Assembly: GCF_018334155.1 (NCBI RefSeq)
Contig: NZ_JAGXTP010000001.1
Span: 2,607,821-2,671,820, forward strand
DNA length: 64,000 nucleotides
Direction: 5' to 3'
DNA from: Devosia litorisediminis
GTDB taxonomy: Bacteria; Pseudomonadota; Alphaproteobacteria; Rhizobiales; Devosiaceae
Part shown: positions 33,293-42,156 of the stretch, piece by piece
Layout of the letters: each line of letters begins with the position of its first letter
How positions within the stretch are numbered: position 1 is the first letter of the stretch
The notes under the pieces: generated by a model
Told to the model about the DNA's origin: nothing
The model's database searches: none
What the model saw: the letters and a program-made list of their open reading frames with translations, nothing else
Made by a program: the position numbers and the translations under genes

Positions 33293-34108
33293 CTAATAAA
33301 AGCCGACCGGGAACCAGCGCAGATAGAGCTCATCGAGCACGCCATTGTCCTTGAGGCGCACTAGCGCCCAGTCAATGGCATGCCGGATGGCATCGTGCCC
33401 AGCCGGTACGGCAATGGACAGGCCCTCGCCGAACAGGGCGGGCCGGAAATAGGCACTCCCGGCGAAACTGCAGCAATCGAGATTTTCGTTGAGCCAGAAA
33501 GAGGCGCGCAAGGCGTCGCCAAAGAAGGCATCGACATTACTGGCCTTGAGGGCGGCCAGACCTGCCAGTTCGGTGTCGACCTCCTGCAAAGGGACGTCTG
33601 GCAGATAGCGCTGCATGAACGCCTGATGGGCACTGCCGCGCCGCACGGCAACCGTCTTGTCACTCAAGGCATCAATGTCAAAGTCAGCCACATCAGCAGC
33701 GCGCGTGGCAAACCGGCCCGGCAACGCCATATAAGTGGCCGAAAAGTCGAACGCCGCGCCATTGGCCTGGGACATTTCGAGCCCGGCAATCAGTGCGTCG
33801 CCCTGATTGTCGGCCAGGGCATCGGTGGCCTGCTCCCAGGGCCAGGCCTGGATGGTGCAGGCAACGTTGACCTCAGCACAGATGGCCTTGGCCAGATCGA
33901 CATTGAAGCCAATCATCTCGCCACTGGCATCACGGAAGTTGAAGGGCGGGAAATCTGCCGTGGTCAAAAACCGAATGGCGGGCACGGCTGTACTGCCGGG
34001 CAGGATTTCTCGCGCCGAGGGATCGGCGTGATAGGGCAAAGCCTGCGCAAAGGCAGGGGCGCCGGACACAGCCAGCGCCAAAGCCGTTATCAAACCCAGT
34101 AGCCGCAA
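33293..34108 (-). CDS. Amino-acid-type ABC transporter substrate-binding protein
   Basis: Periplasmic binding protein (family 3, polar amino acid type) of 271 residues with a signal peptide ending AFA at about 21. The N-lobe shows FLTTADFPPFNFRDASGEMI and GFNVDLAKAICAEV, the usual start of the ligand-binding fold; a CC pair is in NLDCCSF. No permease or ATPase gene is next to it, so it is an orphan binding protein that must use a transporter encoded elsewhere. It could also have a sensory role. It is 14 nt downstream of metZ on the same strand and may be read through from it. Confidence 0.85.
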   Translation of the reverse strand: MRLLGLITALALAVSGAPAFAQALPYHADPSAREILPGSTAVPAIRFLTTADFPPFNFRDASGEMIGFNVDLAKAICAEVNVACTIQAWPWEQATDALADNQGDALIAGLEMSQANGAAFDFSATYMALPGRFATRAADVADFDIDALSDKTVAVRRGSAHQAFMQRYLPDVPLQEVDTELAGLAALKASNVDAFFGDALRASFWLNENLDCCSFAGSAYFRPALFGEGLSIAVPAGHDAIRHAIDWALVRLKDNGVLDELYLRWFPVGFY

Positions 34109-34122
34109 TCTGGATGGTCTCC

Positions 34123-35331
34123 CTAGATCTGATCCAAGCCGTACAACAGATCGGCGATCAAATCATCACTGGCTTCAAGACCAACCGACAGGCGCAGCAG
34201 GCCCGGTGTGACACCCACTTCAAGCCGGGCCTCTTCGGTCAGCCGCTGATGTGTTGTGGTGCGCGGATGGGTGATGATGGATTTGGCATCGCCCAAATTG
34301 TTGGAAATCAGGATGACTGCCAGCGAGTCAGCCAATTTGAAGGCTGCCTCCTGCCCGCCCTTGACCTCAAGCGAGACCAGCGTCGACCCCTCCGCCATCT
34401 GAACCTTGGCCAGATCATATTGCGGATGGCTGGCGTGATGGGGATAGATCACCCTGTCGACCTTGGCATGGCTGGCCAGTGCATCGGCGATCTTGCCAGC
34501 GCTGTCTGTCATCTGACGGACGCGCAGCGGCAGGGTCTCAAGCCCCTTGAGCAGCACCCAGGCGTTGAACGGGCTGAGCGACGCGCCGGTCTGGCGCAGG
34601 AAAGTGTGCAGATCGCCCTCGATCAGCTTTTTTGAGCCCAGCACGATGCCGCCGAGCACCCGGCCCTGGCCGTCAATGTGCTTGGTGGCCGAATAGGTCA
34701 CCAGATCGGCTCCGAGTGCGAGCGGCTTCTGCCAGAGCGCGGTGGCAAAGACATTGTCCACGATCAGCACGGCGCCATGGGCGTGGGCGATGTCGGCGAC
34801 AGCCTTGATATCGACCAGCTCGAGCGTTGGATTGGTCGGGGTCTCAATAAAGACCACCTTGGTATTGGGCTGCATGGCGGCCGCAAAATTGGCCGGATCA
34901 CGGCCATCGACCAAGGTCGAGCTGACACCAAAGCGCGGCATGAAATCTTCAACAACAAAGCGACAGCCGCCGAACAGTGCCCGCGAAGCCACGATATGAT
35001 CGCCGGCGCGCACCTGACTCATCACCGCGTCGGTGACGGCGGCCATGCCGGTGGCAAAACCGCGAGCGGCCTCGGCACCTTCGAGCAGCGCCATGCGCTC
35101 CTGAAAGATATCGACGGTGGGATTGGCAAAGCGGGAATAATTGTGCGCGCCGGGGATCTCACCCTTGAACAGGCGTTCGGCGTGATCGGATGTGGGATAG
35201 CTGTAGCCTGAGGTCAGAAACAGCGCTTCGCTGGTTTCGTTGAACTCGGAACGATGCGTGCCACCATGGACAAGCTGGGTTTCGGCCGACCGGCGGGCTG
35301 GATCGAGAAGAGGATTGTTCGCCTTGGACAT
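34123..35331 (-). CDS. metZ: O-succinylhomoserine sulfhydrylase
   Basis: PLP enzyme of the Cys/Met-metabolism family, 402 residues. It makes homocysteine from O-succinylhomoserine and sulfide, a direct route to methionine. The PLP lysine is Lys217 in YSATKHIDGQGR, and NYSRFANPTVDIFQER near residue 64 is the family signature. MetZ rather than MetB or CGL is favoured by the N-terminal LLDPARRSAETQLVHGG and by the SAM-II riboswitch upstream, which in alphaproteobacteria precedes metA, metX or metZ. ATG at 35331 is chosen; a GTG two codons earlier is also possible. Confidence 0.92.
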   Translation of the reverse strand: MSKANNPLLDPARRSAETQLVHGGTHRSEFNETSEALFLTSGYSYPTSDHAERLFKGEIPGAHNYSRFANPTVDIFQERMALLEGAEAARGFATGMAAVTDAVMSQVRAGDHIVASRALFGGCRFVVEDFMPRFGVSSTLVDGRDPANFAAAMQPNTKVVFIETPTNPTLELVDIKAVADIAHAHGAVLIVDNVFATALWQKPLALGADLVTYSATKHIDGQGRVLGGIVLGSKKLIEGDLHTFLRQTGASLSPFNAWVLLKGLETLPLRVRQMTDSAGKIADALASHAKVDRVIYPHHASHPQYDLAKVQMAEGSTLVSLEVKGGQEAAFKLADSLAVILISNNLGDAKSIITHPRTTTHQRLTEEARLEVGVTPGLLRLSVGLEASDDLIADLLYGLDQI

Positions 35332-35344
35332 GGTCACGCTTTCA

Positions 35345-35378
35345 AAACAAAAAACCGGCTCGCTACAGGCGGCCGGTT
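35345..35378 (-). terminator. Attenuator hairpin of the metZ leader
   Basis: On the minus strand AACCGGC ... GCCGGTT (7-bp stem, 12-nt loop) is followed by TTTTTTGTTTT. It lies between the SAM-II aptamer and the metZ start, ending about 14 nt before the ATG. It is the likely output of the riboswitch: transcription stops when SAM is bound. Confidence 0.75.
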
Positions 35379-35385
35379 CCCAAAC

Positions 35386-35440
35386 GGTCTTTAGCTATTT
35401 GTTTAAAGTGGCTGCAAGCGACCGGCCAAATCACCACTGG
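35386..35440 (-). ncRNA. SAM-II riboswitch
   Basis: The minus-strand leader reads AGTGGTGATTTGG, CGCTTGCAGCCACTTTAAA and CAAATAGCTAAAG in order. These are the conserved blocks of the SAM-II (metA) pseudoknot: GUGGUGAUUUG, GCUUGCAGCCAC and the 3' AGCUAAAG. The aptamer senses S-adenosylmethionine and controls metZ directly downstream. The recognition is by consensus blocks and position; the fold was not computed. Confidence 0.88.
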
Positions 35441-35522
35441 GTTGTGATCTAAAGCCAATTGGCTGTTGGCGTCAATTGCTGGGGTTGCTAGGAACAGCCA
35501 AAGCATCAGGAAGCGCAACAGC

Positions 35523-36635
35523 ATGGACAAGCAACAGACCTGGCCACAGGGCGTGTTCCCGGCGCGTCTGATCGAGCTGCTGCACAAGCAGGGCTCCATC
35601 GCCGCCGCCCGCCCCTTTGACACCGATCAGGTACAGCCTGCCAGTCTGGATCTGCGGCTGGGCGATGTGGCGTATCGGGTGCGCTCGAGTTTCCTGCCCG
35701 GCCCGAGCCATTCAGTGGCCGAGCGTATCGAAGCACTCAAACTGCATGAAATCGACCTGACGCGTGGCGCTGTGCTCGAGCGCGGCTGTGTCTATCTGGT
35801 GCCGCTACAGGAAAGTCTGGAGCTGCCCGATGCGGTCAGCGCCTCGGCCAACCCGAAAAGCTCGACCGGACGGCTTGATGTGTTCACCCGGGTGATCGGT
35901 GATCGCGCCCGTGGGTTCGACCAGATGCCCAAGGGCTACAAGGGGCCGCTTTATCTTGAAGTCAGCCCGCGCACCTTCCCCGTGCTGGTACGCACTGGCT
36001 CGCGATTGAGCCAGATGCGCTTCCGCTGCGGCGACAACCGGCTGACCGTGGCCGAGCATCAGGCGCTGCATGCTAGCGACACGCTGGTGTTCGACAATGA
36101 TGTGCCGGTGGGCGAAGGCGTGGCGCTATCAATCGATCTCAAGGGCGCCAACCGCAATGGACTGGTCGGGTTCCGCTCCAAGCGCCACACCGCCGTGGTC
36201 GATGTGGACAAGAAGGCCGCGCTTGATGTGCACGAGTTCTGGGAGCCGCTGCATAATCGAGGGCGAGAAGAGCTGATCCTTGACCCTGATGAATTCTATA
36301 TTCTGGTCAGCGACGAGGCGGTGCATGTGCCGCCCACTCATGCAGCCGAAATGGTGCCGTTCGATCCGCTGGTGGGTGAATTCCGCGTGCACTATGCAGG
36401 CTTTTTCGACCCCGGCTTCGGTCATTCCTCAGCGGGTGGCACGGGCAGCCGTGCGGTACTGGAAGTGCGCAGCCGCGAAGTGCCGTTCCTGCTCGGACAC
36501 GGCCAGACGATTGGCCGACTGATCTATGAGCGGTTGGCAGAAGAACCCGATCGTCTCTACGGCTCGGCGCTGGGATCAAATTATCAGGCGCAGACCCTCA
36601 AGCTTTCCAAGCACTTCAAACCCTATACCGAATAG
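35523..36635 (+). CDS. dcd: 2'-deoxycytidine 5'-triphosphate deaminase
   Basis: Converts dCTP to dUTP, feeding dTMP synthesis. At 370 residues it is the long alphaproteobacterial form, twice the length of E. coli Dcd, with two trimeric-dUTPase-like halves. The first half has SLDLRLGDVAYRVR and SANPKSSTGRLDVF with the catalytic-site SSTGR; the second has FDPGFGHSS and the late PFLLGHGQTIGRLIYERL. ATG 35523 has GGAAG upstream. It diverges from metZ, and its last 13 nt overlap the end of the converging ABC ATPase gene. Confidence 0.93.
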   Translation: MDKQQTWPQGVFPARLIELLHKQGSIAAARPFDTDQVQPASLDLRLGDVAYRVRSSFLPGPSHSVAERIEALKLHEIDLTRGAVLERGCVYLVPLQESLELPDAVSASANPKSSTGRLDVFTRVIGDRARGFDQMPKGYKGPLYLEVSPRTFPVLVRTGSRLSQMRFRCGDNRLTVAEHQALHASDTLVFDNDVPVGEGVALSIDLKGANRNGLVGFRSKRHTAVVDVDKKAALDVHEFWEPLHNRGREELILDPDEFYILVSDEAVHVPPTHAAEMVPFDPLVGEFRVHYAGFFDPGFGHSSAGGTGSRAVLEVRSREVPFLLGHGQTIGRLIYERLAEEPDRLYGSALGSNYQAQTLKLSKHFKPYTE

Positions 36636-37357
36636 GGCTGGCGACCCGCGGCATCAAGCTGGGCACGATAGTCAGTCAGGGTGGCGTCATCGCGCTGCGC
36701 GGGCGGGATCGGCAAGGCGATGTCAGCCACGATCTGTGCGGGACGTCCGTCGAACAGAACGGCGCGATCGGCCAGGCGCGCGGCGTCATCAATCAGGTGC
36801 GAGACAAAGATCACGGTGGGCCGGGTTTGCGCGACCAGTTGCAGGAAGAGTTGCTGGATTTCATCCACCAGCGTGCGGTCGAGTGACACGAATGGCTCAT
36901 CAAGCAGCAACAGGCGCGCATTGACCGAGAACGCGCGGGCCAGCGCGACGCGCCGCTGCATGCCACCAGAAAGCTGGTGCGGATAGAGCGCGCCGGCATC
37001 GGCAAGGCCGACCCGTGCCAGCGCTGCCTGCGCCACTTCTGCGCTGATCGCCGGATCGACCGCCATGATATTGTGGGCCGCTGTGAGCCAGGGCAAAAGA
37101 CGCGGATCCTGAAATACGAAGCCGGGCGTGCTGGCCTGATGCGCGGCGACGCCTGCAATCAGCACGTCGCCCGAGAAGGCAGTATCAATACCCGCGATAA
37201 CGCGCAGCAGGGTCGACTTGCCAACGCCTGATGGGCCGACCAGCGCGACTACGCTGGAGGAGGCGATAGCCAGCTCCAGATCGGCAAGCAAGGGCTGGGA
37301 CGCCCCGGCAAAGCGCTTGGCGCTGATGTCGATGCTCAGGGCTGGACCGGACGCCAT
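36623..37357 (-). CDS. ABC transporter ATP-binding protein, nitrate/sulfonate/taurine type
   Basis: Cytoplasmic ATPase of 244 residues. Walker A is GPSGVGKST (about 41-49), the Q-loop is GFVFQDPRLLPW, the signature is LSGGMQRR, Walker B is LLLLDEPF, and the H-loop is VSHLIDD. The FQDPRLLPW form is typical of the SsuB/TauB/NrtD group. It is the third gene of an operon with a binding protein and a permease, and its start overlaps the permease stop by 22 nt. The substrate (organosulfur, nitrate or a vitamin precursor) is not decided by sequence. Confidence 0.92.
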   Translation of the reverse strand: MASGPALSIDISAKRFAGASQPLLADLELAIASSSVVALVGPSGVGKSTLLRVIAGIDTAFSGDVLIAGVAAHQASTPGFVFQDPRLLPWLTAAHNIMAVDPAISAEVAQAALARVGLADAGALYPHQLSGGMQRRVALARAFSVNARLLLLDEPFVSLDRTLVDEIQQLFLQLVAQTRPTVIFVSHLIDDAARLADRAVLFDGRPAQIVADIALPIPPAQRDDATLTDYRAQLDAAGRQPYSV

Positions 37358-38049
37358 CGCACTACCCGCCGCTCGAGCGGCCGCAAGAAACCATATTCAA
37401 AAGCCAGAACGACCAGAATGAAGGCGGTCGTATAGGCGAGAATGCCGGTGATATCGAAGAACTGGAACTGAATGGCAATGCGATAGCCAACGCCGCCATC
37501 GCTGCCCAGCACCTCGAACACCAGCACGATCTTCCAGATCAGGGACAGGCCGGTACGGGCTGCAGCCAGCACAAACGGCACCAGTTGGGGCACAAAGATC
37601 AGGCGCAACCGCCGCCACACGGACATACGGAACACTGCGCCCAGTTCGTCAAACTCGTGGGCGAAGCTACGTACGCCTTCGCGCACGATGGAAGTCACCA
37701 AAGGCAGCTTGTTGATGGTGACGGCCAGGATCAAAGCCAGATCGGTCAGGCCCAGCCAGATATAGAGCACGATGGCCACGACAATGGCGGGCAGATTAAG
37801 CCCCACCAGAAGCCAGCCGGAAAACAGGCGGTCAGCCCAGCGCACCCGGCCAAGACCGATGCCGAGCGCGCTACCCAGCACCATGGCCACGACAAAGGCG
37901 ATACTGGCGCGCAGGAGGGTGCGCCCCAGATCGATCAATAGTGGCCCATTGATTGCGGCATCCCACATCTGCAGACTAACAGCCACAGGCGAGGGAAACA
38001 GGCGATGGGCGACAAGCATGGACAGGCCCTGCCACAACACCAGCAGCAA
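37336..38049 (-). CDS. ABC transporter permease, SsuC/TauC type
   Basis: Inner-membrane permease of about 237 residues with five or six hydrophobic segments and the EAA-type loop ELGAVFRMSVWRRLRLI before FVPQL. The usual family length is about 250-270. The only standard in-frame start is TTG at 38047-38049, which places the first hydrophobic helix at the very N-terminus. The open frame continues upstream past the stop of the binding protein gene without ATG, GTG or TTG, so a CTG or another rare start may be used. It sits between the binding protein and the ATPase in one operon. Confidence 0.85.
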   Translation of the reverse strand: MLLVLWQGLSMLVAHRLFPSPVAVSLQMWDAAINGPLLIDLGRTLLRASIAFVVAMVLGSALGIGLGRVRWADRLFSGWLLVGLNLPAIVVAIVLYIWLGLTDLALILAVTINKLPLVTSIVREGVRSFAHEFDELGAVFRMSVWRRLRLIFVPQLVPFVLAAARTGLSLIWKIVLVFEVLGSDGGVGYRIAIQFQFFDITGILAYTTAFILVVLAFEYGFLRPLERRVVRWRPVQP

Positions 38050-38129
38050 GGGCAGTGAGAGATATTCCAGACCCGGACCGGCTCGGTCGCGATGCGGTGT
38101 CTGTTCAGCCGATGGGGGTGACCGGTGCT

Positions 38130-39116
38130 CTATTTGCTGTAGCCCCGCCAGAATGTGCCGGGCGCCAGTGTGTCAGTTTCGCCCACCAGATCGCTGCCGC
38201 CAAATTTGGCCATCAAAGCAAAGGCTTCTGCGGCTGCGCCAATCTCGTCGGGCTTGAAATGGGTGACGATGCCGGCGCGATAATCGTCGCGCAATTGGTT
38301 GAACAATGCCGCATCTTCGGTGGCGCCCATCAGTTCGCGCAGATTGTCCCACGCCGTGTCGTCGGCCAGCAGGACAGCCTTGGCGTCAAATGAAGCGTCG
38401 AGGAAGGCGGTAATGGCCGCCGGCTTTGCCTGTGCTGTCGCGTCGCTGAAAGTCCAGCCAAGCAAGGGCGGCTGCTCGGTGACGCCGAGCTCAATCAGCA
38501 TGTCTGCCACCGAGATCAGTTCAGTCAATCCCGCGGCCTTGGCACGGGCATTCCAGTGCCAGAAATTAAGCCCGGCATCTACGCGGCCAGCGGCCAGCAG
38601 CTCATTGACCAATGGGGGCGCGCCATAATTGGCGGTAGCGTCGTCCACCAGAGCGGCACCGGTCAGCTTGTTGTAGTACGCCTGCAGCACGACCCAGCTC
38701 TTGTCGACCGGTCCGCCAGCTACCGCGATGGTCTTGCCCTTGAGGTCACGCACATCGGCGATGTCACTATCGGGAGCCAAGATCACCCCGCCAACGGCAA
38801 GCGAGTGCGGCACCATGGTGACAGCATTGCCCTGATTACGCTGGATCGACACCCAGACAAAGTCCGACAGGATCACATCGACCTCGGCCGCCTGCAGCGC
38901 AATCTGGCCCGCGCGGCTGTCGGCGAGTGGCCGCACCTGCAGATCCAGCCCGTGCGCGGTATCGAGCCCAAGCGCCTTGATGGTCTGGATTTCCCACTGC
39001 ACCGTGCCGCTTTCCTGCACGCCAATTGTAAGCTTCTGCTGGGCTGCAGCAGGCGTTGCGGCAAGCCCCATTGGCAGCAGGGCAAGGACGGAAAGCATCA
39101 GAGTCGTCAGGCGCAT
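38130..39116 (-). CDS. ABC transporter substrate-binding protein, NMT1/SsuA type
   Basis: Periplasmic binding protein of 328 residues with a signal peptide ending AAA/Q at about 25. The fold of the nitrate/sulfonate/thiamine-precursor group is shown by LTIGVQESGTVQWEI at the start of the mature protein and DVRDLKGKTIAVAGG (about 125-140). ATG 39116 has GGGAG five bases upstream; an ATG 12 nt earlier is less well placed. It is the first gene of the three-gene importer operon. The ligand is unknown. About 155 bp upstream hold no site I can name. Confidence 0.88.
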   Translation of the reverse strand: MRLTTLMLSVLALLPMGLAATPAAAQQKLTIGVQESGTVQWEIQTIKALGLDTAHGLDLQVRPLADSRAGQIALQAAEVDVILSDFVWVSIQRNQGNAVTMVPHSLAVGGVILAPDSDIADVRDLKGKTIAVAGGPVDKSWVVLQAYYNKLTGAALVDDATANYGAPPLVNELLAAGRVDAGLNFWHWNARAKAAGLTELISVADMLIELGVTEQPPLLGWTFSDATAQAKPAAITAFLDASFDAKAVLLADDTAWDNLRELMGATEDAALFNQLRDDYRAGIVTHFKPDEIGAAAEAFALMAKFGGSDLVGETDTLAPGTFWRGYSK

Positions 39117-39272
39117 GGTTGCTCCCATTGAGGTGTCGTCGCGCTATATCGGGATCAACACAGCCGTGCCGCGATATGCATAAAGAGTGTTGGAGTGCTC
39201 TTACACCGTTCGAAGGGCTCAGGTCATCGGCACAATGCGATGATTTCCCATTTTGCCGCGGCGGGCTGTCGA

Positions 39273-40046
39273 TCAGAGCGCCAGCTTTAATCCAAATGTT
39301 GCCGCCTCGACCGGCAAGCTGTCGATGGCACCCACCATGTCGGGACCAAGATGGGAGACAAGCAGCCTTTTGGTCTGCAGCCGGTCGATATTTCTGGATA
39401 GCGTTTCGAAGCTGATATGGGTGTCATAGGGTTGGTCGATCCGCTCATTGCACTCACAGATGAACAGGTCGGTGTCCCGCGCCAGTTCGATCAACTCATC
39501 GCGCCAGCCAGTGTCACCGGAAAAGGCAATCAACTTGTCGTCGGTTTCAATGCGCAGGCTCAGACAGTCCTGCGCACCGGCAAAATGCCGGGCCTTCTGC
39601 GCCGTGATCTTGCGGCCCAACACGGTCGTTGTCTGATCCGGCACGATGTCGACGAAATCGATGGCAAAGCGCCATTGGCCTTCCCAAAGGCCGGGATACA
39701 TGCAGTCCATGAGAGCGGCGATGCGCCCCTGCAAGCCGGGTGGCCCGGCGAGCGTGAGCGGCCGACAGCTCGATGCTGCGTATTGGCGGTGCAACAGCAG
39801 GAAGGGCAGACCGCCAAAATGGTCACCATGCAGGTGCGACAGCACGACCAGTTCGATCTCTGCCACATCAATGCCGAGTTGGCCCAGTGCGACCATGCTG
39901 GTGGCGCCAAAATCGATGGCAAAGCGACCATGACTGTCATCAACGATAAAGCAGGTCTGGAACTGCCCGCCGCTGCCAAAGGCATCCCCGCCACCGGCAA
40001 TCTGGATATCAACGCCGACATTGTCGGGTGTGGTTGAATTATTCAA
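39273..40046 (-). CDS. MBL fold metallo-hydrolase
   Basis: Metallo-beta-lactamase-fold hydrolase of 257 residues. The zinc-binding motif HLHGDHFGG sits at about residue 71-79, a further His is in KARHFAG, the Asp is in AFSGDTGW and the last His is in VSHLGPDM. The order and the short insert resemble RNase Z-like and phosphodiesterase-like members more than true beta-lactamases. No signal peptide, so it is cytoplasmic. It stands alone between the ABC operon and tRNA-Gly. The 180 bp upstream show nothing beyond the tRNA promoter on the other strand. Confidence 0.87.
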   Translation of the reverse strand: MNNSTTPDNVGVDIQIAGGGDAFGSGGQFQTCFIVDDSHGRFAIDFGATSMVALGQLGIDVAEIELVVLSHLHGDHFGGLPFLLLHRQYAASSCRPLTLAGPPGLQGRIAALMDCMYPGLWEGQWRFAIDFVDIVPDQTTTVLGRKITAQKARHFAGAQDCLSLRIETDDKLIAFSGDTGWRDELIELARDTDLFICECNERIDQPYDTHISFETLSRNIDRLQTKRLLVSHLGPDMVGAIDSLPVEAATFGLKLAL

Positions 40047-40187
40047 GATCGTCTAACGCCCCATTGCCAGAAACCCATGCCTGCCGCGGACAGCCTAGAT
40101 TTGCGGGCAGGTCGATCACAAGATGAATTTGACTGGACTGTTTTACCGCGGGCGTCTGGCTGTGAATGGCAGCGGCTTCACAGTGCC

Positions 40188-40216
40188 TTGACGCCTGCCG
40201 CGATTTCCAGCATCTA
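40188..40216 (+). promoter_or_regulatory. Sigma-70-type promoter of tRNA-Gly
   Basis: TTGACG at 40188-40193, a 17-nt spacer and CATCTA at 40211-40216, ending 10 nt before the tRNA. Position and spacing fit a housekeeping promoter. Confidence 0.6.
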
Positions 40217-40226
40217 TTCGCGCGTT

Positions 40227-40300
40227 GCGGGTGTAGCTCAATGGTAGAGCTTTTGCTTCCCAAGCAAGTGACGAGGGTTCGATTCCCTTCACCCGCTCCA
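40227..40300 (+). tRNA. tRNA-Gly (anticodon CCC)
   Basis: A full cloverleaf can be drawn: acceptor stem GCGGGTG/CACCCGC, D arm GCTCAATGGTAGAGC, anticodon stem TTTGC/GCAAG with loop TTCCCAA (anticodon CCC), T arm AGGGTTCGATTCCCT, discriminator T and encoded CCA. It reads GGG glycine codons. Confidence 0.97.
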
Positions 40301-40317
40301 TTTCCATTTATTGTCTG

Positions 40318-41145
40318 CTAGACCGGCTCGCTGGCCCTGTCGCGTGTGTGCCAGCCGTCATCGCGCCATTCGCGCACCGTTACGGTAATGCGTTGCGCAC
40401 CGATCTCGATCAGGTTGTAGGCATTGGGCTCGCCGCGCAAACGCGTTGAAATGGCTGACGATGCCTGAGCAACCAGAATTGGCGCCACCGGCGATTTGCT
40501 CAACCCGATAGGTTCGCCTTCCTGCGGAACTGCATCAATCTCGTGCTTGCGCAGGTAGGACAGGTGAAAATGGCCCGACAGCACCAGTCGCACGCCCAGT
40601 CCGGCAAAGGTTTCGAGCGCATCGTCAGCGCGTTTGACCCGTTTGGTCTTTTGCAACATCGGCTCGGTGGGAAACAGCAGCGGATGATGCGCCACAATCA
40701 CCCGCACCGCGTCTGGAGCTGCCTTTGCAAAGCGCTCTTCAAGGTCTTCGAGCTGACTGCGTGATATGGTGCCGTGGCCCCAGTTCCACTCCAGACGGGC
40801 GCGCCGGGAGGTGCGCATGCCCACCAGCGCCACGCCATCCATTTCAAGAAATGGCTCAAGGTCAGGCGAGATGTACCGTCGATACAGCCCATAGGGATTA
40901 AAGAAGCGGCGAAGGATATTGACCGCGGGAACGTCGTGGTTGCCCGGAACGGCAAACACAGGAGCCTCAAGCTCATCGAGAAATTCGCGCGCCTGCTCAA
41001 ACTCCTGCTTGGTCCCGATCTGGGTGAAGTCGCCGCTGGCCACGATGAGGTCCGGCTTCTGCGCGTTGATGTCAGCAGAAAACCCCTTGGCCAGAGCAGG
41101 ATCATGGTGGCCGAAATGCAGGTCCGAGATGTGCAGAATCTTCAT
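40318..41145 (-). CDS. Calcineurin-like metallophosphoesterase
   Basis: Phosphoesterase of 275 residues with all five metal-site motifs: SDLHFGHHD (about 7-15), ASGDFTQ, PGNHD, VAHHPL and SGHFHLSY. The form resembles the CpdA/Icc and 3',5'-cyclic-nucleotide phosphodiesterase group, but the substrate cannot be set. Its start overlaps by 4 nt the stop of the lipid-kinase-like gene, so the two are co-translated. A function with lipids or signalling nucleotides is conceivable from that pairing. Confidence 0.9.
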   Translation of the reverse strand: MKILHISDLHFGHHDPALAKGFSADINAQKPDLIVASGDFTQIGTKQEFEQAREFLDELEAPVFAVPGNHDVPAVNILRRFFNPYGLYRRYISPDLEPFLEMDGVALVGMRTSRRARLEWNWGHGTISRSQLEDLEERFAKAAPDAVRVIVAHHPLLFPTEPMLQKTKRVKRADDALETFAGLGVRLVLSGHFHLSYLRKHEIDAVPQEGEPIGLSKSPVAPILVAQASSAISTRLRGEPNAYNLIEIGAQRITVTVREWRDDGWHTRDRASEPV

Positions 41146-42068
41146 GCTACCGCCGCTTGCTCAACGGTCACGGCCGGCACGATAACCGACAGAGCCCGGG
41201 GCCTGATCGAGAAATTGAACGGGGTCTGGAACGTCTCGACCTCGCCATCGAACATGACATTGAGCATGGACTTGTGCGCGTCAATGGTCACGGCCTTCAC
41301 ACTCTCTATCCACAATGCCTCGTCGCTGCGCCAATGTCCCAGCAGCATCCCCGTTGTCAGGCGAAAGAAGTCGATCACCGTCAGATGGCGCAGCACGTAG
41401 AGCGTCAGCGTGCCGCGATCGAGCCCGTGACGAGCAAATATCTGTCCGGGGCCCTCGTCATAGGCATTGCTAGCCACCGCGATTGCCTGAACCCGTTCAA
41501 CGCGCCGCTCGCCCTGACTGGTCTCGATGGCCACCGCGATCCGGCGGGCTCTGGTCAATCGGCGGAAAAAATAGCGCATGAAGCCGATTTTCGCCGAAAG
41601 GGTCTGGCGACCCCGGATGTGCTCGCGACCAGCGGCGAGCTCGGGGATGAGCCCGACCACCACCTTGTGCAGGAATACCCGTCCATTGACCTCGCCGACA
41701 TCGATCCAGTGCGAGCGCCCGGTGGCCAGGGCCGCCACTGCCTCTGCCAGATCGAGCGGAATATTGAGATCCTTGGCCAACGCATTGACGGTACCAAGGG
41801 GCAAAATGGCGAGGCTCTTTTCGGAGCCGACAAGGGCCGCAGCCACCGCCGTTATGGTGCCATCGCCACCCGCCGCTACAATTGTCTGCGCATCGCTGGC
41901 CATGGCATCCTTGATGCGCTCGTCCAGATCGCGATCGTTGTTGGCCTCGATGGTGGCCTTGAGACCATTGGCCTCAAACAGTGCGCCAACGCTTTCGGCA
42001 GTTACCCCTGTGGCGTGGGCGGTTCCGGCGTTGGCGTTGAGAATGACGAAATAGCTATTGTCGGTCAT
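41142..42068 (-). CDS. Diacylglycerol/lipid kinase family protein
   Basis: Protein of 308 residues with the DAGK catalytic domain. The ATP site is VAAGGDGTITAVA (about 64-76, GGDGT motif), followed by AILPLGTVNALAKDL, and the C-terminal beta-sandwich ends in FNFSIRPRALSVIVP. Members phosphorylate diacylglycerol, ceramide or phosphatidylglycerol-type lipids (YegS/DgkB). The gene is first in an operon with the phosphoesterase. It diverges from a PAP2 phosphatase, which may act on the same class of lipid phosphates. Confidence 0.88.
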   Translation of the reverse strand: MTDNSYFVILNANAGTAHATGVTAESVGALFEANGLKATIEANNDRDLDERIKDAMASDAQTIVAAGGDGTITAVAAALVGSEKSLAILPLGTVNALAKDLNIPLDLAEAVAALATGRSHWIDVGEVNGRVFLHKVVVGLIPELAAGREHIRGRQTLSAKIGFMRYFFRRLTRARRIAVAIETSQGERRVERVQAIAVASNAYDEGPGQIFARHGLDRGTLTLYVLRHLTVIDFFRLTTGMLLGHWRSDEALWIESVKAVTIDAHKSMLNVMFDGEVETFQTPFNFSIRPRALSVIVPAVTVEQAAVA

Positions 42069-42104
42069 GATGGCTCGATCCAGTGCCCGGCGTGGTGCGT
42101 CTGT

Positions 42105-42129
42105 GGAACGTGCGCGCGGCGTGGACGTT
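42105..42129 (+). promoter_or_regulatory. EcfG-type promoter for the PAP2 gene
   Basis: GGAAC (42105-42109), 16-nt spacer, CGTT (42126-42129), 27 nt before the ATG at 42157. It is an exact consensus match in the 88-bp region between the lipid-kinase-like gene and the PAP2 gene. Confidence 0.7.
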
Positions 42130-42156
42130 GCATTGTGAGCAAAAGGAAAGCGTCAA

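Noticed and set aside
39117..39272. Imperfect repeats around AAGAGTG...GCTCTT upstream of the sulfonate/nitrate-type binding protein
   Set aside because: Pairing is poor and neither terminator nor operator features are convincing.
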